This document shows positions 25,936 to 34,731 of a DNA stretch of 64,000 bases, piece by piece; the stretch's first letter is position 1, and each line of letters starts with the position of its first letter. The DNA comes from Haliea sp964022665 (GTDB taxonomy: Bacteria; Pseudomonadota; Gammaproteobacteria; Pseudomonadales; Halieaceae): positions 124,001 through 188,000 of the forward strand of contig CAXIDF010000003.1 in NCBI GenBank assembly GCA_964022665.1, written 5' to 3'. Under the pieces are notes generated by a model. That model worked only from the letters and a program-made list of their open reading frames with translations, did not search any database and had not been told where the DNA came from. Made by a program: the position numbers and the translations under genes.

Positions 25936-27131
25936 GTGAAGAAAAAGACCTGACCGAAACATCCACCCCAGCGGCATCCGAGCCACCCCGGGGGGAGCCC
26001 GACACCACGCCTGAGCAGGCGACCGAGCAGCCCGCATCCCAGTCGGAAGCGGCTCCCCGGGCGCGCAGCGGCGGCGCAGTCGCCTGGTTCGCCCTGTTGC
26101 TGGTGCTGGGTCTTGGCGCGGCGTCCGCGTGGCTGGTGCTGCAGGCACAGTCGCGGGAAGCCGCGGTGCTGCAACGTCTGGTGGAACTGGAAGAGGTCGA
26201 TCACAGTGCCCAGATGGTCGCCGCGGACGATACGGAGATTCGTGCCGAGCTGCGTGCGCTTGAACGCAGCGTGCAGGATACGCTGGAACAGCGCCTGAAT
26301 ACGGTACAGCCACAGCTGCAGCGCCAGGCCGCGTCGGTGCGGGAGCAGGCTTCCCGGCTGCAGGCCCTGGAAACGCGCCTGGCAGAGCAGCGCGCGGAGC
26401 TCGCGCAACTGCGCGGTGGCGATCGCGACAGTTGGCTGTTGGCCGAAGTTGAGTACCTGTTGCGGCTCGCCAACCAGCGACTGATCATGGCCGGGGATGC
26501 CGTCTCGGCGCAGCGCTTGCTGCAAAGCGCGGACGGTATTCTGCGCCAGCTCGACAGCACGGCGCTGCACCCGGTGCGTCGTGCGGTGGCGGAGGACCTC
26601 GCAGCATTGCGCGCGCTGCCGGAGCTGGATGTCGAGGGTTTGTACCTGCGTCTCGGTGCGCTGGTTGACCAGGTGGCCGGGCTGGTGATTTTCGAGCTGC
26701 CGGAGCGGTCGGACGGCCCCGAGGCAGCAGCGGCTGACACCTGGCAACAGCGCCTGCAGCAGGGCTATCAGCAGGCGCTGGCGACCCTGTCCAAATACAT
26801 TGTGGTGCGCCGCCGTGAGGTGCCGGTCGAGGCGCTGGTGGATCCGCAGTGGGAAGGCCTGCTGCGCCAGAATCTGGTCATGCTGTTGCAGCAGGCACAG
26901 GTAGCGCTGTTGTCGGGCAATCAGCCGCTCTACGAGGCGAGCCTGCAGCGCGCCCAGCGCTGGCTGACCGAGTTTTTCCTGGCGGACGAGGCGGCGGCAA
27001 GTGCCGCGGCAAACGAACTGGAGGATCTCTCCGATGAGGTCATTGCCGTGCCCCTGCCGGACATCTCCGCATCGCTGGCGGCGCTGAAGACCTACACCGA
27101 GCCGCGCCTGCAGCGCGACGGAGCGCGATAG
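25932..27131 (+). CDS. hemX: HemX family protein
   Basis: Protein of 399 residues in the HemX family (PF04375). An acidic, Pro/Glu/Thr-rich cytoplasmic N-terminus (1-45) is followed by one membrane helix (about 48-70), a coiled coil (about 75-165) and a helical periplasmic domain. The family is annotated as uroporphyrin-III methyltransferase-like but lacks that fold, so enzymatic activity is doubtful. GTG start at 25932 overlapping the hemD stop. It precedes hemY, as in other gammaproteobacteria. Confidence 0.88.
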   Translation: MSEEKDLTETSTPAASEPPRGEPDTTPEQATEQPASQSEAAPRARSGGAVAWFALLLVLGLGAASAWLVLQAQSREAAVLQRLVELEEVDHSAQMVAADDTEIRAELRALERSVQDTLEQRLNTVQPQLQRQAASVREQASRLQALETRLAEQRAELAQLRGGDRDSWLLAEVEYLLRLANQRLIMAGDAVSAQRLLQSADGILRQLDSTALHPVRRAVAEDLAALRALPELDVEGLYLRLGALVDQVAGLVIFELPERSDGPEAAAADTWQQRLQQGYQQALATLSKYIVVRRREVPVEALVDPQWEGLLRQNLVMLLQQAQVALLSGNQPLYEASLQRAQRWLTEFFLADEAAASAAANELEDLSDEVIAVPLPDISASLAALKTYTEPRLQRDGAR

Positions 27132-27133
27132 TC

Positions 27134-28387
27134 ATGCGTGGGCTGTTGATGGTGGCGCTGCTCGCGCTGTTGCTGGGGGTCGGGGTCGTTGCGCTGATCG
27201 AAAACCAGCCCGGTTATGTGCTGGTGGCTTACGGACATTACACCGTGGAGACCAGCCTGTGGGTGGGGCTGGTGCTGCTGGTGCTACTCGCCGTGCTGCT
27301 GTATGCGGCGATCGGCCTGCTGCGCAAACTGTTTTCCGGCCAGCGCTCCATCGCCGGTTGGCTGGGCCAGCGCAAGACGCGGCGCGCGGCCCGGCTCACC
27401 CATCGCGGGCTGATCAACTTTATCGAGGGCAACTGGGAGCGTGCCCGGCGCCAGCTGATTGGCGGTGCCGAACACAGCGAGGTTCCGCTGCTCAACTACC
27501 TCATCGCTGCCCGCGCCAGCTTTCAGCTGGGCGAGCCGGACAAAATGCGCGAGTACCTGGGTGTGGCGGAGCAGGCGGGGTCGGATGCCGGTATCGCGGT
27601 GGAGCTAACCCAGGCCGAGTTGAAGCTGCAGGGCGGGCAGTATGAACAGGCGGTGGCCACGCTGGAACGGGCGCGGCGCAATGCAGGTCGCCACCCGTAC
27701 GTGCTGAAGCTGCTGCACAAGGCGTATTTCGGGCTGGAAGACTGGGACGCGCTGCACAAGCTGTTGCCGGAGTTGCGCAAACACACTGTATTGGATGAGC
27801 CTGCATTGCTCGAGCTGGAGCGCACGGTACATATCCGGCTTCTGGAGCACTGCGCCACGGCAGAGTCCGGGGATGTTCCGGCCGCCCTGCATCAGCGCTG
27901 GCAGGCAACCCCCCCCGCACTGCGCCAGGACAAGGTGATTCTGCGGAACTATGTGGGAGCCCTGATTCACGCCGGCGATGCCAGTGGGGCGGCCAAGGTG
28001 ATTCAGCGCACACTGAAACAGGACTGGGACGCCGATCTGGCGCGCTTGTTTGGTTACGTGGAGTTGCCGGATGCCGGGCGCCAGCTGGCACAGGCTGAAG
28101 CCTGGCTGGTAGACCATCCGCGCGATCATCAGCTGTTGCTGACTTTGGGGCGACTGGCCTGTCGCCACGAACTTTGGGGCAAGGCGCGAGACTACTTCGA
28201 AGGGAGTTACCGACAGCGCCGCACGGCGGAAGTGTGTGCAGAGTTGGGGCGACTGCTCGCCGCTCTGGGTGAAGACCGCGAGAGCGCTATGTACTTCCGA
28301 GAAGGTCTTCTGCTGCGTGAAAAAACCCTGCCATTGCTACCGCAGCCCAAGCAACGCGCGCTTGCCGCCCCTCAGGTGCTGAGCTAG
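27134..28387 (+). CDS. hemY: HemY family protein (TPR-containing membrane protein)
   Basis: Inner-membrane protein of 417 residues: two N-terminal membrane segments (about 3-21 and 40-65) followed by TPR-like helical repeats. This is the proteobacterial HemY of the hemCDXY cluster, not the Gram-positive protoporphyrinogen oxidase of the same name; a role in late porphyrin metabolism is suggested by linkage only. It starts 2 bases after hemX. Its stop shares the CTAG at 28384-28387 with the convergent ubiD stop. Confidence 0.9.
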   Translation: MRGLLMVALLALLLGVGVVALIENQPGYVLVAYGHYTVETSLWVGLVLLVLLAVLLYAAIGLLRKLFSGQRSIAGWLGQRKTRRAARLTHRGLINFIEGNWERARRQLIGGAEHSEVPLLNYLIAARASFQLGEPDKMREYLGVAEQAGSDAGIAVELTQAELKLQGGQYEQAVATLERARRNAGRHPYVLKLLHKAYFGLEDWDALHKLLPELRKHTVLDEPALLELERTVHIRLLEHCATAESGDVPAALHQRWQATPPALRQDKVILRNYVGALIHAGDASGAAKVIQRTLKQDWDADLARLFGYVELPDAGRQLAQAEAWLVDHPRDHQLLLTLGRLACRHELWGKARDYFEGSYRQRRTAEVCAELGRLLAALGEDRESAMYFREGLLLREKTLPLLPQPKQRALAAPQVLS

Positions 28388-29886
28388 CGCGGCTTGTCCT
28401 GCGGCAGGTCGATGCCCAGTTCGTTCCACAGCGCATCGACCCGTGCCTTGACCTCGTTGCTCATGACAATGGGACTGCCCCATTCGCGGGTCGTTTCGCC
28501 CGGCCATTTATTGGTTGCATCAAAGCCGACTTTTGAACCCAGGCCGGCCACGGGTGAGGCAAAGTCCAGATAGTCGATGGGCGTGTTGTCGATGAACACG
28601 CTGTCGCGTTGTGGGTCCATGCGGGTGGTCATGGCCCAGATAACGTCCTGCCAGTCGCGTGCATTGACGTCCTCGTCGGTGACGATAACAAATTTCGTAT
28701 ACATGAACTGACGCAGGAAAGACCACACGCCCAGCATCACGCGCTTGGCATGTCCCGGGTACTCCTTGCGTATGGTGACGATTGCCATACGGTAGGAGCA
28801 GCCTTCGGGAGGCAGGTAGAAGTCGACGATCTCCGGGAACTGTTTCTGCAGGATGGGCACGAAGACTTCGTTCAGCGCCAGGCCGAGAATGGCGGGCTCG
28901 TCCGGTGGCCGGCCGGTATAGGTGCTGTGGTAAATCGGGTCTTCGCGGTGCGTGATGGCCTCCACGGTGAATACCGGGAAGCGCTCGACTTCATTGTAGT
29001 AGCCCGTGTGATCGCCGAAGGGACCCTCATCGGCCATTTCGCCCGGCTCCAGATAACCTTCCAGGATGATCTCGGCGCTGGCCGGCACCTGTAGCCCGTG
29101 ATCGCGGCAACCTGCGGTATAGCACTCGGCGAGCTCCGTTTTGGCGCCGCGCAGTAATCCGGCGAAGGCGTACTCGGACAAGCTGTCCGGCACCGGGGTA
29201 ACGGCACCCAGCGTCGTGGCAGGGTCTGCCCCCAGGGCGATGGCAACCGGATAGCGCTGCCCGGGGTGCTGCAGCTGCCAGTCGCGATAGTCCAGGGCGC
29301 CGCCGCGATGCGACAGCCAGCGCAGGATCAGCTTATTGCGGCCGATAAGCTGCATGCGATAGATGCCGAGATTCTGCCGCGTCTTGTTCGGCCCGCGGGT
29401 GATGACCAGCGGCCAAGTGACCAGCGGGCCCGCGTCGCCCGGCCAGCAGGTTTGTATGGGGAGCTGGTAGAGGTCCACATCGTCGCCACTTTTGGCGTGG
29501 AACTGGCACGGCGCATTGCGTACCACCTTGGGCCCCATGTTCATCACCTGCTTCAGCAGCGGCGCTTTCTCCCAGGCATCACGCAGCCCCTTGGGCGGGT
29601 CGGGTTGACGCAGGTAGGCGAGGATTTCCCCGATCTCGCGCAGGGCCTGCACGTTCTCCGCGCCCATGCCCAGGGCCACGCGCGTCTGTGTGCCGAACAG
29701 GTTGGCCAGCACCGGAATGCGGCTGCCTTTCGGGTTCTCGAACAGCAATGCGGGGCCACCGGCGCGCAAGGTGCGGTCGGCGATCTCGGTCATTTCCAGG
29801 TTGGGGTCCACTTCGTGGCGAATACGTACCAGTTCACCGCGTTGTTCCAGTACCGCAATGAAGTCACGAAGGTCTTTGTAGGTCAC
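28384..29886 (-). CDS. ubiD: 4-hydroxy-3-polyprenylbenzoate decarboxylase UbiD
   Basis: Prenylated-FMN-dependent decarboxylase of 500 residues in ubiquinone synthesis. The start is the GTG at 29886 (VTYKDLRDFIAVLEQ), the usual UbiD N-terminus, with AGGA upstream; the longer open frame from 29964 lacks this. Typical segments: NLGIYRMQ, the catalytic-region EGPFGDHTGYY and the metal-site ENPKGS. UbiX, which makes the cofactor, is not in the window. Confidence 0.95.
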   Translation of the reverse strand: MTYKDLRDFIAVLEQRGELVRIRHEVDPNLEMTEIADRTLRAGGPALLFENPKGSRIPVLANLFGTQTRVALGMGAENVQALREIGEILAYLRQPDPPKGLRDAWEKAPLLKQVMNMGPKVVRNAPCQFHAKSGDDVDLYQLPIQTCWPGDAGPLVTWPLVITRGPNKTRQNLGIYRMQLIGRNKLILRWLSHRGGALDYRDWQLQHPGQRYPVAIALGADPATTLGAVTPVPDSLSEYAFAGLLRGAKTELAECYTAGCRDHGLQVPASAEIILEGYLEPGEMADEGPFGDHTGYYNEVERFPVFTVEAITHREDPIYHSTYTGRPPDEPAILGLALNEVFVPILQKQFPEIVDFYLPPEGCSYRMAIVTIRKEYPGHAKRVMLGVWSFLRQFMYTKFVIVTDEDVNARDWQDVIWAMTTRMDPQRDSVFIDNTPIDYLDFASPVAGLGSKVGFDATNKWPGETTREWGSPIVMSNEVKARVDALWNELGIDLPQDKPR

Positions 29887-29931
29887 AGGCTGTCCTGGCG
29901 GGTGTTGCGGGCGAGGGGACAGTATAGCGTG

Positions 29932-29961
29932 TTGCGAAGCCGGCTCCTGCCGGCTCCGCAA
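29932..29961 (-). terminator. hairpin downstream of rho
   Basis: TTGCGAAGCCGGC (29932-29944) and GCCGGCTCCGCAA (29949-29961) form a 13-base-pair stem around TCCT; the single imperfect pair becomes G-U in minus-strand RNA, so the hairpin belongs to the rho transcript. It begins 5 bases after the rho stop. There is no clear U-tract, so it may block exonucleases or act as a weak terminator. Confidence 0.6.
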
Positions 29962-29966
29962 CAACG

Positions 29967-31235
29967 TTATTTACGTTTCATGGACATGAAGAATTCATCG
30001 TTGGTCTTGGTGTCCCGGAGCTTGTCGAGCAGGAATTCGATAGCCGGGCCATCTTCCATGCTGTGCAGCAGCTTGCGCAGAATCCACATGCGTTGCAGCT
30101 CTTCCTCGCCGGTAAGCAATTCCTCACGGCGTGTGCCGGAACGACGGATGTTGATGGCGGGATAGACGCGCTTCTCGGCAATCTTGCGGTCCAGGTGCAG
30201 TTCCATGTTACCGGTGCCCTTGAACTCTTCGTAGATCACTTCGTCCATCTTTGAGCCGGTGTCGACCAGCGCGGTGGCGATGATGGACAGGCTGCCGCCT
30301 TCTTCGATGTTGCGCGCCGCGCCGAAGAAACGCTTGGGGCGTTCCAGCGCGTGGGCATCTACACCGCCGGTGAGGACCTTGCCGGAGCTGGGCACCACGG
30401 TGTTGTAGGCGCGCGCCAGTCGTGTGATGGAGTCGAGCAGAATCACCACGTCGCGCTTGTGTTCCACCAGCCGTTTGGCTTTCTCGATCACCATATCGGC
30501 AACCTGCACGTGGCGTGAGGGCGGTTCGTCGAAGGTGGAGGCAACCACTTCTGCACCGCGCACGCCGACGGTGCGTTGCATATCGGTCACTTCTTCCGGG
30601 CGCTCATCAATCAGCAGCACAATGATGTAGCACTCGGGGTTGTTGGTCAGGATCGCCTGCGCGATGCTCTGCATGATCACCGTCTTGCCCGCTTTCGGCG
30701 GTGCCACCAGCAGGCCGCGCTGGCCCTTGCCGATGGGGGCGACGAGGTCAATTACGCGGCCGATCAGGTCCTCGCTGCTGCCATTGCCTTTTTCCAGCAT
30801 CAGGCGCTTGTCGGCGAACAGCGGCGTCAGGTTTTCAAACAGAATCTTGTGCTTGGCGTTTTCCGGGCGGTTGAAGTTGATCTCGCTGACTTTGAGCAGC
30901 GCGAAGTAACGCTCGCTGTCTTTCGGGGGGCGTATCTTGCCGGAAATGCTGTCGCCGGTGCGCAGGTTGAAGCGGCGAATCTGGCTGGGCGATACGTAGA
31001 TATCGTCGGGCCCGGCGAGATAGGAGCTGTCGGAAGAGCGCAGGAAACCAAAGCCATCCTGCAGGATTTCCAGTACACCGTCGCCCGAGATGTCTTCGCC
31101 ACTTTTGGCATGGCGCTTCAGAATGGCAAAAATGATGTCCTGTTTGCGGGACCGGGCCATGTTTTCCAGGCCGATTTCCTTCGCAATATCAATCAGTTCC
31201 TGCGTGGATTTGGTTTTGAGGTCAGTTAGATTCAT
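29967..31235 (-). CDS. rho: transcription termination factor Rho
   Basis: Hexameric RNA helicase of 422 residues. N-terminal helical and cold-shock RNA-binding domain (about 1-125, GDGVLEILQDGFGFLRS), Walker A APPKAGKT (about 178-185), Walker B VVILLDSITR, and the Q- and R-loop region. The P-loop and bicyclomycin-site residues look ordinary. It ends YEEFKGTGNMELHLDR...MKRK like other gammaproteobacterial Rho proteins, with no insertion. The 245 bases upstream hold no gene and may carry autoregulatory leader sequence. Confidence 0.98.
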   Translation of the reverse strand: MNLTDLKTKSTQELIDIAKEIGLENMARSRKQDIIFAILKRHAKSGEDISGDGVLEILQDGFGFLRSSDSSYLAGPDDIYVSPSQIRRFNLRTGDSISGKIRPPKDSERYFALLKVSEINFNRPENAKHKILFENLTPLFADKRLMLEKGNGSSEDLIGRVIDLVAPIGKGQRGLLVAPPKAGKTVIMQSIAQAILTNNPECYIIVLLIDERPEEVTDMQRTVGVRGAEVVASTFDEPPSRHVQVADMVIEKAKRLVEHKRDVVILLDSITRLARAYNTVVPSSGKVLTGGVDAHALERPKRFFGAARNIEEGGSLSIIATALVDTGSKMDEVIYEEFKGTGNMELHLDRKIAEKRVYPAINIRRSGTRREELLTGEEELQRMWILRKLLHSMEDGPAIEFLLDKLRDTKTNDEFFMSMKRK

Positions 31236-31480
31236 AGAGGAGCGCTGAGTTGTTGTTCGGGGAAGATGGTCAATGCAAACGGGGGCGCTGCCGGGAGGCC
31301 GGACAGAGGCAACATGAATGCAGCGTTAAGTCGTTGGGTGGCAGAGTTATTATCGCGGCACGGGGCCGTGCAACGAAGAAGAATGTAGCATGCTGTGTGA
31401 GAGGCGTCTAGGTTTTTTGCGGCTCGCCGCGCCGTGCACCTCGGGGTGGGCTACGGTGTGGCAAGCCGCCGCGTTCCGGC
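31236..31480 (-). other. rho leader / trxA-rho intergenic region
   Basis: 245 bases between trxA and rho in the same direction. No gene or clear intrinsic terminator is seen. Rho genes are commonly autoregulated by termination in a long leader, which this could be. A GC-rich stem (GCGGCTCGCCGC) lies near 31422 but its loop is too small to be convincing. Confidence 0.4.
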
Positions 31481-31807
31481 CTAGATGGCTTCCTTGATGA
31501 AGTCCACGAGCTGGCTCTTGGACAGGGCGCCGACCTTGGTGGCCTCGGCGCTGCCGCCCTTGAACAGGATCAGGGTGGGAATGCCGCGAATGCCGAACTT
31601 GGGCGGGATGTCGGGATTGGCATCGACATCGACTTTGCACACCTTGAGTTTGCCGGCGTATTCGGTGGCAATTTCATCGAGCACCGGGGCAATCATCTTG
31701 CAGGGGCCGCACCACTCTGCCCAGAAATCAACCAGTACGGGCAGGTCCGCATTGAGGACGTCGGCATCAAAACTTGCGTCGCTGACGTGTACGATATGTT
31801 CGCTCAT
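31481..31807 (-). CDS. trxA: thioredoxin
   Basis: Thioredoxin of 108 residues with the redox motif WCGPC (Cys33, Cys36), buried Asp (DFWAEWCGPC context) and cis-Pro (GIPTL). Standard length. The ATG at 31807 follows the family N-terminus (MSEHIVHVSD). The trxA-rho linkage is the common gammaproteobacterial arrangement. Confidence 0.97.
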   Translation of the reverse strand: MSEHIVHVSDASFDADVLNADLPVLVDFWAEWCGPCKMIAPVLDEIATEYAGKLKVCKVDVDANPDIPPKFGIRGIPTLILFKGGSAEATKVGALSKSQLVDFIKEAI

Positions 31808-31966
31808 GGTGCTCTCCAGTTGCTTTGGCGTTGTTACGACAGCCTGTGTGCTGCGGTTCACCGCCTGTCATCGAGGCGCAATGATACCATTGGGCCATGC
31901 GCGTACAACCGGCAGGCAGGAGTTTTTCGTTATGACCTTATATCACCTGATGCGGAATGTGCGCCG

Positions 31967-32233
31967 GTGACGTCGTGGGTGGTTTATCTGCTGCAGTGCG
32001 TTGATGGCAGCCTCTATACCGGCGTTACCGTCGACGTGCAGCGCCGGCTTGCCCAGCATAACGGTGAGCGCAGTGGCGGGCCCCGTTATACCCGCGGCCG
32101 GCGTCCGGTGCAGCTGCTCTGGTGGGAGCCGGCTGATAGCCGCGCCGCCGCCCAGCGCCGCGAGGCGGCGATAAAACGCCTGCCACGCCACGCCAAATTC
32201 GCGCTGTGCCAGCGTGTCAGTTCGGGGGAGTGA
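31967..32233 (+). CDS. GIY-YIG nuclease-superfamily protein (UPF0213/YhbQ-like)
   Basis: Single-domain GIY-YIG protein of 88 residues. The motif appears as WVVYLLQC...SLYTGVT, followed by the conserved Arg (VQRRLAQHN) and the PRYTRGRRPV segment. Start is probably the GTG at 31967 (VTSWVVYLL); no strong ribosome-binding site is seen, so it is uncertain. The 3' end overlaps the convergent ABC-F gene by 17 bases. Biological role unknown; a DNA repair or structure-specific nuclease role is usually assumed. Confidence 0.8.
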   Translation: MTSWVVYLLQCVDGSLYTGVTVDVQRRLAQHNGERSGGPRYTRGRRPVQLLWWEPADSRAAAQRREAAIKRLPRHAKFALCQRVSSGE

Positions 32234-34115
32234 TGGCTTCCAGCTCTTCCTGCTGCGCCAGCCACAATTCTTCCAGCCGGGCCTGTTCCGCTTGCAGCGC
32301 GCCTTCCTGTTTCACCAGTTCCGCCACCTCGCCGGCGCTGTCGCCCTCGTAGAGCGCTGGGTCGGCAAGGCGTGCCTGTAGTGCTTGCAACGCCTGCTCA
32401 GCCTGCCCCATGGCTTTTTCGGTCTGCGTTACTTCGCGCTGCAGGGGGCGCAGCCGCTCGCGCTGGGCCGCTGCCTGCTGACGCCGCTCTTTGGCTGATG
32501 CCTCCGTGGCAGCCGGCGCACCCGCGGTGGATACATCACTGGAACGATAGCTGGCAAGTACCCATTTTTCATACGCGCGCAGGTCATCGTCGTAGTCCTC
32601 TACCACCCCATCGTGCACCAGCAGCAATTCATCTGCCGTGTTACGCAGCAGGTGGCGGTCGTGGCTGACCAGAATCAGCGCGCCTTCATAGCCCTGCAGG
32701 GCCATTTCCATGGCGTTGCGCATGTCGAGGTCGAGGTGGTTGGTGGGCTCGTCCAGCACCAGCAGATTGGGCCGCTGCCATACGACCAACGCCAGTGCCA
32801 GGCGGGCTTTTTCACCGCCGGAGAAGGGAGCGATGGGCTTTGTGGCGCTGTCACCGCGAAAGTTGAAGCCGCCGAGGAAGTTGAGAATCTCCTGTTCTCT
32901 TGCCTCGGGGCTGAGGCGCTGTACATGCAGCGCGGCGCTGGCGCTCAGGTCCAGCGCTTCCAGCTGCTGCTGGTCGAAATAGCCGGTGCGGCAGTGTTCG
33001 CCGGCCTGGCGTGTGCCATTGAGCAGCGGCAGGCGGCCAATCAGGCTCTTCAGCAGGGTTGATTTGCCGGCGCCATTCTTGCCCAGCAGGCCAATGCGTG
33101 AGCCTGGGCGCAGGACCAGGGTGACGTTGCTGAGTACCGGCGCGCTGGCATACCCCAGCTGCGCCTCATCCAGGCGCAACAGGGGGTCGCTGCTCTTGCC
33201 GGCCGCCGGAAAGGCGAAATTGAACGGTGAGTCGATGTGCGCAGGCGCCAGTTGCTGCATGCGCTCCAGCTCCTTCAGCCGGCTTTGTGCCTGGCGCGCC
33301 TTGGTCGCCTTGTAGCGGAAGCGGCGCACGAAGTCTTCGATGTGCGCGATGCGTTGCTGCTGCTTCTCGAAGCTGGCCTGCTGGTTGGCAAGCATTTCCG
33401 CACGCAGGCGCTCGTAGTCGGAGTAATTGCCCTTCCAGGTCTGCAGCTGCTGGTTTTCAATGCTGAGAATGCGCTCGCAGGTGGCATCGATGAAATCCCG
33501 GTCGTGGGAGATCATGAGCAGCGTGCCGGGGTAGGCCTGCAGCCACTGCTCCAGCCACAGCGTTGCATCGAGGTCCAGGTGGTTGGTGGGCTCGTCCAGC
33601 AGCAGCATGTCCGAGGGCGTCATGAGGGCGCGCGCCAGGTTCAGGCGGATGCGCCAGCCCCCGGAAAAGTCGCTGACCGGGCGCGCCTCGGCTCCGGGTG
33701 CAAAGCCCAGGCCCTGTAGCAGCCGTTGTACGTGGCTGGCCGCGCTGTAGCCGTCGGCTTCATCCATGGCGCTGTGCAATGCTGCGGCGCGCTGGAAGTC
33801 GCCGGCCTGCTCGGCCGCTTCCAGCTCCGCACACAGGGTGGCGAGTTCGGCGTTGCCTTGCAGCACGTAGCGCCCCGCGGTCTCCTGTGTGGTAGCTACT
33901 TCCTGGGCCATGTGCGCGAGTCGCAGGTTGTTCATGCCTTCGATATCGCCGCCATCGGCTTGCAGCGTACCCAGCAACATGGCGAACAGACTGGATTTGC
34001 CACTGCCATTGGCACCGATCAGGGCCAGCTTCTGCCCCGGTTGCAGTGTCGCGTTGGCACGTTCGAGCAGCAACTTGCTGCCGCGCCGCAGTTCGATGTC
34101 GCGTAGTATGATCAT
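32217..34115 (-). CDS. yheS: ABC-F family ATPase (YheS-like)
   Basis: Ribosome-associated ABC-F protein of 632 residues with two ATPase domains: Walker A GANGSGKSS and GKNGAGKST, signatures FSGGWRIR and FSGGEKARL, Walker B LLLDEPTNHLD twice. The linker (about 240-310) is rich in Lys/Arg/Gln, and the C-terminus (about 530-632) is a coiled coil. No membrane segments. Start ATG at 34115 gives MIILRDIELRRG, the YheS N-terminus; an ATG at 34127 is also possible. YheS relieves ribosome stalling on some nascent chains. Confidence 0.9.
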   Translation of the reverse strand: MIILRDIELRRGSKLLLERANATLQPGQKLALIGANGSGKSSLFAMLLGTLQADGGDIEGMNNLRLAHMAQEVATTQETAGRYVLQGNAELATLCAELEAAEQAGDFQRAAALHSAMDEADGYSAASHVQRLLQGLGFAPGAEARPVSDFSGGWRIRLNLARALMTPSDMLLLDEPTNHLDLDATLWLEQWLQAYPGTLLMISHDRDFIDATCERILSIENQQLQTWKGNYSDYERLRAEMLANQQASFEKQQQRIAHIEDFVRRFRYKATKARQAQSRLKELERMQQLAPAHIDSPFNFAFPAAGKSSDPLLRLDEAQLGYASAPVLSNVTLVLRPGSRIGLLGKNGAGKSTLLKSLIGRLPLLNGTRQAGEHCRTGYFDQQQLEALDLSASAALHVQRLSPEAREQEILNFLGGFNFRGDSATKPIAPFSGGEKARLALALVVWQRPNLLVLDEPTNHLDLDMRNAMEMALQGYEGALILVSHDRHLLRNTADELLLVHDGVVEDYDDDLRAYEKWVLASYRSSDVSTAGAPAATEASAKERRQQAAAQRERLRPLQREVTQTEKAMGQAEQALQALQARLADPALYEGDSAGEVAELVKQEGALQAEQARLEELWLAQQEELEAITPPN

Positions 34116-34166
34116 CAGGACGCGCATTCTACGCGTAGCCCGTTTCTCTCACCAGCCGGGGCCGTG

Positions 34167-34655
34167 ATGAATAATCCGCTGTGGGTGTTTTCCCTGCACC
34201 TCTATGAGCAACCTGGCGTTGCCGAGGCCTGCCTCGCGGCGCAGGACCTGTGCGGGGCGGATGTCAACCTGCTGTTGTATGCAGCCTGGTTGTCAAACAA
34301 CGGCCTCAACCTGCCGGCAGAGCAATGGACGGCGCTGGAGGCCCGTGTGGCAGAGTGGCGGCAGCGCGTGGTCACGCCGCTGCGTAAGCTGCGTCGCGAC
34401 TGGCGAGCGCTGCCCGGGGCCGAGCGGCTTCGGGAACAGGTCAAGGCGCTGGAGCTGGCGGCGGAGCAGGCACAGCAGGCGGCGATGTGGGCTTGGCACG
34501 AGCAGCATGCCCAGTGCGTGCCGGTGGCCCGGCCGGCAGCGGAACTGACCGCGGTACTGGCGCGCCTGCTGCCCAGCGGAAAACTGGCACCGGCCGCGCG
34601 CGATGCCCTGCAGCAGCGGCTGGCGCGGCTGCTCGCGGGGCCGGGGGTGGCATAG
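34167..34655 (+). CDS. TIGR02444 family protein (DUF2390)
   Basis: Helical cytoplasmic protein of 162 residues starting MNNPLWVFSLHLY, a pattern of the TIGR02444/DUF2390 family, which commonly neighbours the ABC-F gene in Pseudomonas relatives. Rich in Ala, Gln and Arg. Function unknown. It is divergent from yheS with about 50 bases between. ATG at 34167 is preferred over the GTG three bases earlier. Confidence 0.8.
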   Translation: MNNPLWVFSLHLYEQPGVAEACLAAQDLCGADVNLLLYAAWLSNNGLNLPAEQWTALEARVAEWRQRVVTPLRKLRRDWRALPGAERLREQVKALELAAEQAQQAAMWAWHEQHAQCVPVARPAAELTAVLARLLPSGKLAPAARDALQQRLARLLAGPGVA

Positions 34656-34731
34656 TGGTGGCTCGCGGTAGTATGATCTGCCGCCTGTCGGTTTTTCCGC
34701 ATGTCCATTTATCTGACTCTTGGAATCCATT

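Noticed and set aside
31410..31440. Intrinsic terminator between trxA and rho
   Set aside because: The GC stem has a two-base loop and the T-run lies on the wrong side for minus-strand transcription.
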